Assembly (NCBI GenBank): GCA_965226435.1
Contig: CBDDCY010000011.1
Coordinates: 310,001 to 374,000 of the forward strand
Origin: UBA6623 sp965226435
Lineage (GTDB): Bacteria; Acidobacteriota; Terriglobia; Bryobacterales; UBA6623
Direction: 5' to 3'
Length of the DNA: 64,000 nucleotides
In this document: one piece after another, positions 1 to 8,817 of the stretch
Numbering within the stretch: the stretch's first letter is position 1
Layout: every line of letters begins with the position of its first letter
The notes under the pieces: model-generated
Database searches by the model: none
Told to the model about the DNA's origin: nothing
Seen by the model: only the letters and a program-made list of their open reading frames with translations
Translations under genes and position numbers: made by a program

Positions 1-2638
1 CCAGCAATCGCATTCGATCGAGCCGTAAACGTTGCTCGGCGAAACTCCAGCGCATCGGGAAGGGATTCCAGATTTCGTAGCCGCGCTCGGCCCCGGGAAT
101 ATCCGACAGCCCCGCTTCCAGCTTGGCTATGACGCCTTCGGCCCGAAAGTCCTCGAGACGCAACGACGGATTCGAGAAGGTGCAATTCCCCGCCACTTGC
201 CCGGAAAGGCTTTCGAGCGGCAAGCCGACGAGCTTGGTCAGCGTGGCGGCACTTACGCTTTCGAAGCGGGCCTCGCCTGTGAGAGCGCCTTGCGGCGCCA
301 GCACGGCCTTCCCTTCGAAACGCCCGTCGAGAATATCACCCTGCCAGTCGAGCGCAACTTCGTCGCCGATCGTTTCAATCGCTCCCGACAACTTGCCGAG
401 AGCGTGGTCGGCCACCGTGAGGTCGCCGATCTCCCAGTCGCCGCGCAACCGTAGTTGCTCGAAAATGTCGTCCTTTCCCAGCCGTCCCGAGCCGCTCACG
501 TCGAAACGAACGACACCGCCCAACTCTTCCGCGCCGGCCTCGACAATAGGAAGGGCCGCCATGGGCCAACCCAGAGTCCGCAGACCGATCCGGAATTGCC
601 GTGTTCCCGAGTCGAAGTCGGCGTCGGCCTCCATTCGAGCATCGCCGTGCTCCAAGACCATCTCTTGCAAGGTCAGTCGCCCCGCCGTGTATTCGAGTGT
701 CCCGGCCAAGCGATGGAAGGCAAGGTCCCAGGCCCGACCCTGTCGAATCGCGAATTCCGCCGTCGTGCGTGGATCAGCCGCGGTGCCTCGGAAAGCCAAG
801 GTGCCACGAACGGTTCCACTTAACGGCGCGGACTGTCCAACCGCCTCGAAGATCCGCCTCGCCGGCAAGTCCTCGACCGTAAGATCGGCGGAAAGTTCGA
901 GGTCCGAGGCAATGCCCCCGTCGCGAAGCGGGAGGTCAATGTTGATGAACGCCCGGCCGTCGCCCTGCTCGAGGACAACTTCGCGTAGGCGAACCATCGT
1001 GGCCGAAAAGTCAACCTGCGTCGTCAAACGGTCAAACGACGCGTCAAACAGTTGCACGCCGCCGGCCCGCGCCCGGCCGGCGAAACTCCAGTCTTCCAGC
1101 CGCGGAGGCTCCCAGCGTCCGCGCAAGACTCCGTCGAACGAAGAGATGCCGGCGATCCGCAATGGAAGGTCTCGCAAAGACAATCCGCCGAGACCAAACA
1201 GCGCCCGGATATCCTGGTCGGTCTCGAATACGGAACGGACCAGCAGTTCCGAGACCTCTCCGGGCTTTAGCGTCCCGTTCATTTCGACTTGCGAGGTAGG
1301 CGTCACCAACTCCATCCGCTCGATCGAAAAAGCCCCGGTCTTACCGCTGTAGCGCAAATCGGCCACGCCCTTGAGAGGAATCCGCCCGGCGGGGACGCCG
1401 CTGTCGGCGATCACGATCGCCACGCCGGCTTCGAAGTCGTCCGCTGTCCCGTCGACTTCGATGTCGGCGCTGAGCACGCCGCCCCAGGGCATGGAGGAGT
1501 TCGCGTTGCCGAGGGCCGCTGCTTGCGCGTCCCAGTCGAACTCCGCGATATGACCGGCGAACTGAAAGCGCGGCGCGGTTCCCGGATCTTCCATCCGAAG
1601 CGAGCCGAGCAATTCCGTTCCCAACGCGCCGATCCGGATGGGAGCCGCCGTCAGCTCGTCGGCCCCTCCCCAGAACTTCGTCGAAGCCGATCCGCCTTGT
1701 ACTCGCGTCCGGCCTTGTCCGCCGGCCACGTCGCACACGCGGATTTCGCCGCGGTAGGCCAGACTCTCTCGACTGCCGAGCCACTCGACAGTGCCTTCCA
1801 CCGTTGCCAAGCCCGCTGAAAACCACGGCGCGAGGGACCCGACAAGCGGCGAGTCGAGCACCAACTCGGCGGTGTAGCGCAACTCGGCGGCGGGGTCTTC
1901 ACCTCCGGCGATTTCACCTTCCGCGCGCAGTGATGATTTCCCGACCGTCAGCGCGGCCTCGGTCAGCTCCACGCGGTCGGGGTAGACGTAAAACTGAGCC
2001 TGGGCACGCGAGGGAAGCGGGGTGCTCGCGACGCCGTCCAGCACCGAGCCCCCGGCCAGGATGCTGGCCCAATAGCGTCCGGCGTCCCGCTCATAACGCG
2101 TCTGGATATCCAGGTCATCCGCCGACAAAGACAAGTCGTAGCGCGCGCCGTCCCAAAAGAGGCTGCCGCGGTCGATTTCAAAGCGCCCGACGATCAGGTC
2201 AAACAGGTTTGTGTCGGCGCGGAGCGGAGAGTCCGGCAGACGAAGCGAGCCGTCTTCGGCGGTCTCGATCCGCAACCGGGGGGCGACCAATTCCAGCGCG
2301 CGCAGCGAATAGCGTCGCCGCAACAAAGAGTCGAGCCCAAACTCCAGCCGCACCGATTCAACTACGAGCAACGGCTCGGCGGCGTCTTCCGCGCGAAGCG
2401 AAAGGTTCTCGATCTCGACGCTTCGTCCGAAAAGGGAGAACGAAAAGTCGTCCAGCTCGACCCGCGCCCCGGCCGCCTCTTCGAGCGCACTTACTACGCG
2501 ATCGCGCACCTCGTGCTGAAACCAATCGCTGTTGCTCAACGCCCACAGCCCGCTTACGCCAAGCGACAGCAATCCCGCCAACGTCGCTAAAGCGAGGGTC
2601 CAGCGATTTCGCGGCATCTCAATCAGCGAACAGGCCAT
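1..2638 (-). CDS. TamB/AsmA-like envelope assembly protein (partial, 3' end outside window)
   Basis: The frame is open from an ATG at 2638 to the window edge, at least 879 codons. The N-terminus reads as one membrane anchor (RWTLALATLAGLLSLGVSG) followed by a region resembling the start of AsmA/TamB proteins (alternating beta-type segments such as RVELDDFSFSLFG). TamB proteins are anchored in the inner membrane, span the periplasm and work with an Omp85 partner or in lipid transport. Such an Omp85 gene lies upstream on the same strand, and only 5 nt separate this start from the stop of the SurA-like gene, so the three form one operon. A second ATG seven codons in (2617) is an alternative start. 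The C-terminal DUF490-type domain would lie outside the window, so the family call rests on the N-terminus, size and operon context. Confidence 0.72.
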   Translation of the reverse strand, partial: MACSLIEMPRNRWTLALATLAGLLSLGVSGLWALSNSDWFQHEVRDRVVSALEEAAGARVELDDFSFSLFGRSVEIENLSLRAEDAAEPLLVVESVRLEFGLDSLLRRRYSLRALELVAPRLRIETAEDGSLRLPDSPLRADTNLFDLIVGRFEIDRGSLFWDGARYDLSLSADDLDIQTRYERDAGRYWASILAGGSVLDGVASTPLPSRAQAQFYVYPDRVELTEAALTVGKSSLRAEGEIAGGEDPAAELRYTAELVLDSPLVGSLAPWFSAGLATVEGTVEWLGSRESLAYRGEIRVCDVAGGQGRTRVQGGSASTKFWGGADELTAAPIRIGALGTELLGSLRMEDPGTAPRFQFAGHIAEFDWDAQAAALGNANSSMPWGGVLSADIEVDGTADDFEAGVAIVIADSGVPAGRIPLKGVADLRYSGKTGAFSIERMELVTPTSQVEMNGTLKPGEVSELLVRSVFETDQDIRALFGLGGLSLRDLPLRIAGISSFDGVLRGRWEPPRLEDWSFAGRARAGGVQLFDASFDRLTTQVDFSATMVRLREVVLEQGDGRAFINIDLPLRDGGIASDLELSADLTVEDLPARRIFEAVGQSAPLSGTVRGTLAFRGTAADPRTTAEFAIRQGRAWDLAFHRLAGTLEYTAGRLTLQEMVLEHGDARMEADADFDSGTRQFRIGLRTLGWPMAALPIVEAGAEELGGVVRFDVSGSGRLGKDDIFEQLRLRGDWEIGDLTVADHALGKLSGAIETIGDEVALDWQGDILDGRFEGKAVLAPQGALTGEARFESVSAATLTKLVGLPLESLSGQVAGNCTFSNPSLRLEDFRAEGVIAKLEAGLSDIPGAERGYEIWNPFPMRWSFAEQRLRLDRMRLL

Positions 2639-2643
2639 AATTC

Positions 2644-3357
2644 TTAGAACTGACCGGGGGCCTCGGCCCGCCTCGGCGTCGTCGCCGCGGCGACATACTT
2701 TATGCGGGTCGCCGCCCGCGCCAACTTCAGCCAATCATCGAGCAATTCGTCGACCTTTTCCTGCAAAACGACTTCCCGCAGTCGGCCGCGAACCTCGGCG
2801 AGGGGCAGCGGCTCGCGATCCTCGAGCTGCCGCACTCGCGGCGTGTGGACGTCCTTGTAATACGCTCCGACGGCCTCGACGCTTACATCGAGGCCCGTGC
2901 GAAAGCGAAAGTCGATGAAACGTAAGACATTCATCTGACGACGCAGAAAACCCCGCAGCTCGTCTTCGGTCAACGAGAGGCGATCGAGTGCTTCGAGAAA
3001 TTCGAGTTCGTCGGGGTAGTCCTGCTCGCGCACGGCCCGCAATTCTCGCTCGACCTCCTCGTCCTTGGCGGGTGGAAAGTTCGTCACCCGCATCTCTTCC
3101 GCGATCAGGTTCACTTCAATCAGGCGCTCGATTGCCCGCCGTCGCGCCCCGTCCGAAGTATCGACCCGACGTTGTTCCAGAAAAGCCCCCAGCCGCGACT
3201 GAAGCTCGACTTCACTCGATGTCACCACGCTGTTGCCGACGACGGCGACCACTCTGTCAAGCAATTCGGCGGCGTTGACCGCGGACGCCGACAGCCCTAC
3301 CGCCATCCACGCCAAGAACGCGGCCGATAATCTTGCGATGACTTGGCGTCTGGTCAA
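2644..3357 (-). CDS. SurA-like periplasmic chaperone lacking a PPIase domain
   Basis: A 237-residue protein with a signal peptide (to about residue 29, AVNAAE) and then the segment ELLDRVVAVVGNSVVTSSEVE, the typical opening of the SurA/PpiC N-terminal chaperone domain. The helical core continues to about residue 150, and a C-terminal helix pair (EVRGRLREVVLQEKVDELLDDW) matches the piece that closes SurA-type chaperone domains. No parvulin rotamase domain is present, and 237 residues is short for SurA. It starts with TTG at 3357, overlapping the TGA of the upstream Omp85 gene by 4 nt (TTGA), a sign of translational coupling. The likely role is escorting outer-membrane proteins to the Omp85 machine; this is inferred from family and operon. 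Confidence 0.8.
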   Translation of the reverse strand: MTRRQVIARLSAAFLAWMAVGLSASAVNAAELLDRVVAVVGNSVVTSSEVELQSRLGAFLEQRRVDTSDGARRRAIERLIEVNLIAEEMRVTNFPPAKDEEVERELRAVREQDYPDELEFLEALDRLSLTEDELRGFLRRQMNVLRFIDFRFRTGLDVSVEAVGAYYKDVHTPRVRQLEDREPLPLAEVRGRLREVVLQEKVDELLDDWLKLARAATRIKYVAAATTPRRAEAPGQF

Positions 3358-6338
3358 AATCTTTGCCCCAGCGAAAAATGAAATTGAAAATTCGAGATGC
3401 GCTGGTTCGAAATCATGCCGCCGCCGGTAAGCAACTCCTCGCGGCTGCCTTCGAAGCCGATAAACCGCGGCGGGTTCAGACTGTAGCCGAGATCGAGTCG
3501 TACGGGTCCCACCGGCGTGCGATAGCGCAGGCCGAAGCCGACCGCATGCACCAGGTAATCGAACTCATAGCCCGCCGTCGTTCCGTCGACGCTGATCGCG
3601 TCTTGGCGACTCCGGAAACTGATGCGGTGAAAACGCGAATAGACGTTGCCGGCGTCGTGGAACAAGACACCGCCGATATTCTCGCCGATCAGCGGGAACC
3701 GCAATTCAACGCTGTTGACGAACAAAGCCCCGCCACCGACCGGAAATCCGGTCGTCGGGTCCCGAGGCCCGGCCTGATTGACGGGGAAGCCGCGATGCGA
3801 GTTGGCCCCGCCACCGAAAAACCGCTCCGATAGGGGAATGCGTTGGTCGGGGTTCGAAGCAAAGTCGAACCCGGGAGAGGGCGTTGCGACACCGGCGCCG
3901 CGCGGCGTGATCAACCCCAGTTGCACCGTCCGGGCCAGGACGAAACTCTTACTCAACCGGTGATACGTACTGTTCTGGCCGAGAAACCGCGCGAAGTCCG
4001 CCTGCGATCCCCATCCTCCCGACGCCAAGCTCAAATCAAAGGTGTTGAACATTCCCTTCGTCGCATCGGTCGGGTCGTCGCGGCGGTCTTGAATGTACGT
4101 CCCCGAGAATAACGCCACGCGCACCGGCTGCGCCTGGAGCGGAATCAGCCCCGGGGTGATTTGCAGGGTGTCTTCATCGATCGACGTTCTTCGAAATGTG
4201 TAGCGATAGAGAAGCGTCGAGGGCTTGCTGAGTTTTTGCTGCAACTGCAAAGCGCCTTCGGCCCGCCGTCCGGTAAACGTCCGCACATTGCGCGAGGTAT
4301 CCACCAAGCCGCTGAAAATCATGTGCCACTTGTCGGAGTTGAACGTTCGCGGAGCCTCGTAGATAAACAAGGCGCGTTGCTGCAAGTTCGAAAAGCGAGT
4401 GCGAACGCTCGCCGTGTGGCCGATGCCGCGCACGTTGAGCCGCGTCAACTCCAGCGTGATCCGGGGGCTGACCGAGGCTTCGCCGACCGGCGAAGTCACG
4501 TCGGCCGTATTTCCGCCGATGCGAGCGAACTCCGCGCCTCCTCCCACGCCGACCGTCCAGCGGCGTGCTTCCTGTAGCTGCAACAGCACGTTCTTCGACG
4601 GCTCGCTTCCGGCCGGGTTTTGTAAATCGACATCGACTCTCGAAAAGATTCCCAAGTCGTAGAGGCGGCGCTGTGTCTCGAGCATGTCGCTTTGGGAGAG
4701 AGGCTCTCCCGGCTCTATGCGGATTTGACCGTCCACCAGAGATCCGCGCGTGTGCTTGAGCCCGGAAACAATCGGGCGGCGTACGAATAAGCTTTGTCCC
4801 TCTAGAATCTCGTAATCAATGAGTACGGTCCTCGGCCCCGATCCCGGCTCGACCCGCCACGAGAATCTAGCATCTTGAAATCCGTTGTCGAAATACGTCC
4901 CAAGAATCAAGTCGCGGTCGGTGGCGACGTTGAGTTCGCTGAAAACCTGCCCGGCGGCCGATGCCAGATCGGGGTAGAATTCGTCGGCGGGAATGTTTTC
5001 GGCGCCGCGAATCCGAACTTCTTCGACGAAAGTCGGGTGGCCTTCCTCGACCTGAATGAAGACGGCCAGGTCGCCCTGGTGGCCGCGGTAGTCATCTTCC
5101 ACGCGAGATGCGACTTTGACGTCGCGAAATCCGTTGCCGACGTATAGGTCCTCGATCGCTTGTCGGTCGCGCGCCAGCAGCGTTTCGTTAAAGCGGCCGC
5201 GGCGGAGCGAGAAAGTCTTCTCCTGCACCAGCATGCGCTCGCGAATCGTTTCGAGATCGAAGAAACTGTTGCCGCGAATATCGAGCCGGACAACGCGATG
5301 GCGTTGTCCGCGGTCGATACGATAAATGATCGCGACTTCATCTTCGGCTCCGCGATCGCGTTCCACCTCGACCCGCGCGTTGAAATAGCCGCGCGACTGA
5401 AGCACGTCACGCAAATGGCGACGGCCTTCCTCGAGAAGGTCGTCGTCGACCACGCCTTCCTCGAAAACCGGAATGTAACGGCGAAGCTCGGCGCGGGAAA
5501 ACTCTTCCCCCTCGACGTTCACCCGCACGCGGGGTCCCGGATCGACAAACACGACGAACGTCACTTCTCCGCTATCGGGATCGAACAAGCGGCCGGTCAC
5601 CTGAAGGTCTGATTGCCACCGCCCCCGGCGTTGAAAATACTCTTCGAGCCGATCCAACCCTTTCTGAAGGTGGCGTTGATGAAAAGCCTTGCCGCGCCGC
5701 CATTGGGCAATGCGACGCAACTCGTCGACAGCGGGTGAAGCATCATCCGCCCGCCGACCCGGCCCCGAGACGATCACATCCCCAATAACGGCTCGGGGGC
5801 CTGTCCGCACCCGAATCTCGACATCCCTTTGCTGACTCTCGTCGTCGTCGGAAGTTACGAAGCCAACCGTGGGCAGGAAGAAGCCGTTATCCTCCATGAG
5901 CCCGCGGACGGTCTGTTCGGCCAGGGAACGTCTTTCCTCGGTATAGAGTTCACCAAGTTCCAGACCGGATATGTTCACCAGCTGACTTTCCGTCGGCGGC
6001 GCGAGTACGCCGGTTACCCGAACCTCGCCGATAAACCAACTCGGCTCCGCGTAGAACACAACGCTCACGCCGCCCTCGACCGGTTCGGCCTCGGCGCGAA
6101 TTTGAGAGGAATACCGGCCCGCGGCAAACAAGCCGCGGATCGTCTCGCGCACATCGGACAATTGTAACGGTCGACCTTCCTTAACCCGTACGACTCGAGC
6201 AAGATGACTTTGGGTCAGCGGCTGACGAGGTGGAACGAAGTCCACCCGAACCACGGTTCGTCCTTCGTAAGCCGAGGGCTCGGCGGGGGCGCCGAAAGAG
6301 CCGACGGCTGCGAACAACATGAGCAGGGGAAGACGCAC
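3354..6338 (-). CDS. Omp85 outer-membrane assembly protein (BamA/TamA family) with about seven POTRA repeats
   Basis: An outer-membrane beta-barrel assembly protein of about 994 residues. After a signal peptide (RLPLLMLFAAVGSFGAPA) there are about seven POTRA-like units, recognisable by repeated strand motifs such as IGEVRVTGV, IGDVIVSGPG, RVVRLDIRGNSFF, VEEVRIRGAEN and VRRPIVSGLKH. A C-terminal Omp85 barrel of about 350 residues follows and ends in a hydrophobic strand finishing FSLGQRF, as expected for outer-membrane insertion. The frame is open to 6539, but the N-terminal extension would precede the signal peptide, so I favour the GTG at 6338 (a TTG at 6350 is possible). It is the first gene of an operon with the SurA-like and TamB-like genes. 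Pairing with a TamB-like protein suggests a TamA-like role, but BamA itself cannot be excluded. Confidence 0.88.
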   Translation of the reverse strand: MRLPLLMLFAAVGSFGAPAEPSAYEGRTVVRVDFVPPRQPLTQSHLARVVRVKEGRPLQLSDVRETIRGLFAAGRYSSQIRAEAEPVEGGVSVVFYAEPSWFIGEVRVTGVLAPPTESQLVNISGLELGELYTEERRSLAEQTVRGLMEDNGFFLPTVGFVTSDDDESQQRDVEIRVRTGPRAVIGDVIVSGPGRRADDASPAVDELRRIAQWRRGKAFHQRHLQKGLDRLEEYFQRRGRWQSDLQVTGRLFDPDSGEVTFVVFVDPGPRVRVNVEGEEFSRAELRRYIPVFEEGVVDDDLLEEGRRHLRDVLQSRGYFNARVEVERDRGAEDEVAIIYRIDRGQRHRVVRLDIRGNSFFDLETIRERMLVQEKTFSLRRGRFNETLLARDRQAIEDLYVGNGFRDVKVASRVEDDYRGHQGDLAVFIQVEEGHPTFVEEVRIRGAENIPADEFYPDLASAAGQVFSELNVATDRDLILGTYFDNGFQDARFSWRVEPGSGPRTVLIDYEILEGQSLFVRRPIVSGLKHTRGSLVDGQIRIEPGEPLSQSDMLETQRRLYDLGIFSRVDVDLQNPAGSEPSKNVLLQLQEARRWTVGVGGGAEFARIGGNTADVTSPVGEASVSPRITLELTRLNVRGIGHTASVRTRFSNLQQRALFIYEAPRTFNSDKWHMIFSGLVDTSRNVRTFTGRRAEGALQLQQKLSKPSTLLYRYTFRRTSIDEDTLQITPGLIPLQAQPVRVALFSGTYIQDRRDDPTDATKGMFNTFDLSLASGGWGSQADFARFLGQNSTYHRLSKSFVLARTVQLGLITPRGAGVATPSPGFDFASNPDQRIPLSERFFGGGANSHRGFPVNQAGPRDPTTGFPVGGGALFVNSVELRFPLIGENIGGVLFHDAGNVYSRFHRISFRSRQDAISVDGTTAGYEFDYLVHAVGFGLRYRTPVGPVRLDLGYSLNPPRFIGFEGSREELLTGGGMISNQRISNFQFHFSLGQRF

Positions 6339-6517
6339 GGAATAACCCAAAGTATAGGACGCGGTGTCACGGCACCTGGTATACGCCCGATCTACCGCAC
6401 CAACATTCGGCGGTTTTGCCGAGGTAGACCCGCGGGGCGTCATCGGCGGCAGGTCGCGGCGGCGATGGGCATGCCGCCAAGGGAAAGAGGATACCCGGGC
6501 GGCTGGGTTTGGATTCC

Positions 6518-8575
6518 CTACATAACCGTATCGAGCCAAACCGTCATCTTGCCGACGCCGCGGTTACCCCAAAAGGCATAAGGCACGGCTCGAATCTCGA
6601 CCTCCTCGCCCTCTTCGCGCGGTCGGGCACGGTAAAGCGCTCCGCCCCAAGACTCGGTATCCCGCGCAAGTCCCTTCGCCGTAATCACCTGAATTCCGGT
6701 GAGCAGATCCGCCTCGAAGCTTTCGCTCAATTGCGCGTTCGCCGGCAGGACGATGCGGTCGATGTCCACTCCGTGGTCAACCTGTTCAAGCGCATAGACG
6801 AGCGGGCCGCGTCGCAAAGCCACCTTCCCGCGATTGGTAACGACGTTCGGGTGCGCCTCGATCCGCTCGATCTTCATCGGCAGCGAAAGCTCGATCACAT
6901 CGCCCGGGTTCCATTCCCGCTCGATGTGCAGATAGCCCTTCGAATGCACTGCCTCGACCGCCTGCCCGTTCAAGCGCAGCGAATGACTCTCGGCCCAGCC
7001 GGGAATGCGCAGATGCAGGGCGAAGCTCAGCGGCTCGCTCAACGCGGGCTCCAAGCGGACATCACCCTTCCAGGGATACTCCGTCGCCAGCCGAAACGAC
7101 ACGTCCTTGCCGTGAATCGTCGTCTTGGCCGTGCCGCCGATGTAGAGATTCACCCACAGGTCGTCCTTCCCTTGGCTATAAATCAGCTCGCCCAAACGGG
7201 GGAACGTGCGCACGATCGTCGAGGGGCAGCAGGGAACCGAAAACCAGGGGCTGCGTTTGAAGCGGCCTTCGGTTTGCATTGGGTTGGCATAGCAAAACGT
7301 GTTCCCTTCGAGCGAAACGCCTCCCAAGAAACTGTTGTAGAGCGCCAACTCGACCACATCGCTGTAGCGTCCGTCACCGCTGAGCTTCAGCATCCTATGG
7401 TTCCACAGAGCCATTCCCACGGTCGCGCAGGTTTCCTGGTAGGCCGACCGGTTGGGCAAATCGTAGTCTTTGTCGAACCCTTCGTTGTGAGCCGAGGGGC
7501 CGATGCCGCCGGTGACGTACATACGCCGGTAGGTAACGTTGTCATGCAGCTTCAGCAGGGCGTCCATCATACCCTGGTCGCCCGTTTCGTGCACGACGTC
7601 GGCCATCGCCGAGTAGAGATAGGTCGCCCGCACGGCATGGCCGACAGCCTGGGTTTGCTCGCGAACCGGCAAATGGTCCTGGGCGTAGCTGGTATCGAAC
7701 TTGCGCGGATTGCGGCGATACAAACGGTCGTGCAGCCCCCTTACGGGAACGACCCTTCCCAGGAAATTCTCCGTCTTGGTCGGCGACAACTGCTTGTACT
7801 CCGCCTCGAAGACCGACGGCTTTTGGCCGCGGCCATTAAGGAAATATTCCGCCAGGCGCAGATAACGCTCCTCGTCGGTGACACGATAAAGATCGATCAA
7901 CCCCAGCTCGATTTCTTCGTGCCCCGGAATGCCGTTTCGTTTGTTTGGGCCGAAAACCGAATCGATGTTATCGGCCAGCTTCGTCGCGACGTCCAAAAAC
8001 GTGCGTTTACCGGTTGCCTTGAAATGCGCGGCGGCGGCTTCGAACATGTGTCCGGCCGAATACATCTCGTGATAGAACCCCAGGTTCTTCCAGCGCTTCC
8101 GAGGCGTGACTAACTGGACATGGGTGTTGATGTAGCCGTCGGGTTGCTGCGCGGCGGCGATCTTCCCGATGACCTCGTCGACCTGGGCTTCGAGCGCGGG
8201 GTCGCGGTCAAGCCCCAGATGCAACGAGGCGCCTTGCAGCCACTTGTAGACATCGGAGTCCGCCCAATAGGGCTCGCTGAACTCGCCCTTGGCCTTGCCG
8301 GCGGCGATGTCGAAATTGGCGATCGCCCCCTGCTCCTCGAGTTGCCCGAGCGTGTGCGCAACGGTGCGAGTGCGGTTGATCTCGATCCGCGGCGTCCAGA
8401 AAGCGTCGTCGATCGTGACATCGGTAAGCGGCAATTCCTTCAGTCGAACCGGCTCACCCGCCCCCGGGACCGTCCCGCTGAGTTGTTGCGGTTCGGCGCC
8501 GCAGCCCAACAGCGACAAGCCGGCGAGACAGCTCGCGGCAATCACTTCCCACCGAGTCTTGCTGTATGTCAACAT
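6518..8575 (-). CDS. GH127 family glycosidase (beta-L-arabinofuranosidase type), lipoprotein
   Basis: A 685-residue member of glycoside hydrolase family 127 (formerly DUF1680), whose characterised members cleave beta-L-arabinofuranose. The N-terminus is a lipoprotein signal with lipobox LLGC (Cys25), so the enzyme is probably membrane-tethered in the periplasm or at the surface. The GH127 zinc site is recognisable: Glu381 and Cys383 (QETCAT) and the pair Cys449-Cys450 (PCCP), the first being the expected nucleophile. The conserved stretch YVTGGIGPSAHNEGF is also present. A Shine-Dalgarno AGGAGG lies about 10 nt before the ATG, and a near-consensus promoter lies about 120 nt upstream. The gene is monocistronic. 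The substrate is inferred from the family only. Confidence 0.88.
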   Translation of the reverse strand: MLTYSKTRWEVIAASCLAGLSLLGCGAEPQQLSGTVPGAGEPVRLKELPLTDVTIDDAFWTPRIEINRTRTVAHTLGQLEEQGAIANFDIAAGKAKGEFSEPYWADSDVYKWLQGASLHLGLDRDPALEAQVDEVIGKIAAAQQPDGYINTHVQLVTPRKRWKNLGFYHEMYSAGHMFEAAAAHFKATGKRTFLDVATKLADNIDSVFGPNKRNGIPGHEEIELGLIDLYRVTDEERYLRLAEYFLNGRGQKPSVFEAEYKQLSPTKTENFLGRVVPVRGLHDRLYRRNPRKFDTSYAQDHLPVREQTQAVGHAVRATYLYSAMADVVHETGDQGMMDALLKLHDNVTYRRMYVTGGIGPSAHNEGFDKDYDLPNRSAYQETCATVGMALWNHRMLKLSGDGRYSDVVELALYNSFLGGVSLEGNTFCYANPMQTEGRFKRSPWFSVPCCPSTIVRTFPRLGELIYSQGKDDLWVNLYIGGTAKTTIHGKDVSFRLATEYPWKGDVRLEPALSEPLSFALHLRIPGWAESHSLRLNGQAVEAVHSKGYLHIEREWNPGDVIELSLPMKIERIEAHPNVVTNRGKVALRRGPLVYALEQVDHGVDIDRIVLPANAQLSESFEADLLTGIQVITAKGLARDTESWGGALYRARPREEGEEVEIRAVPYAFWGNRGVGKMTVWLDTVM

Positions 8576-8694
8576 CGTGAAACCCTCCTCGAAGAAACAG
8601 CGCCCCGCAGCTCCGATCGCTCGACTCTGATTCGCGGCGGCCAGAAGTATCAGTCCCGGGCTCGTCCGGCATCGACACGTATCTCCTTGGCGGT

Positions 8695-8722
8695 ATTATA
8701 GAGCCTTCGATTCAGCGGTCAA
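8695..8722 (-). promoter_or_regulatory. Sigma70-type promoter of the GH127 gene
   Basis: On the minus strand TTGACC (8722-8717) and a perfect TATAAT (8700-8695) are separated by 16 nt. Transcription would start near 8688, about 110 nt before the GH127 start codon. The promoter lies just outside the left end of the neighbouring insertion sequence, so the insertion did not disrupt its core. Confidence 0.7.
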
Positions 8723-8734
8723 CTTGGAGTCTTG

Positions 8735-8789
8735 TCTCATGCAAGATGAGCCTGAACGAGGAGTTTGTTTCTCACACAAGATGAGCCTG
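8735..8789. repeat. Left terminal repeats of the IS (two direct copies)
   Basis: Two direct copies of a motif containing CAAGATGAGCCTG occur at about 8735-8756 and 8770-8789. The first matches the inverted copy at the right end of the element. Paired binding sites at one end are common where a transposase binds as a multimer; that role is an inference. Confidence 0.6.
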
Positions 8790-8817
8790 CAGGATCGGGG
8801 AGTGGGCATGCTGGGGA

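Noticed and set aside
123..1352. Long open frame on the plus strand opposite the TamB-like gene
   Set aside because: Composition is Ser/Arg/Pro-rich without any fold-like pattern. The opposite strand holds a continuous frame from a signal-anchor start, in operon with the SurA-like gene.
6509..8113. 534-codon open frame antisense to the GH127 gene
   Set aside because: The minus strand encodes a complete GH127 enzyme with its zinc site; the antisense frame is a high-GC shadow.
8735..8789. CRISPR-like spaced repeat (two copies of CAAGATGAGCCTG)
   Set aside because: Only two copies, and an inverted copy lies at the far side of a transposase gene; this is an IS end.
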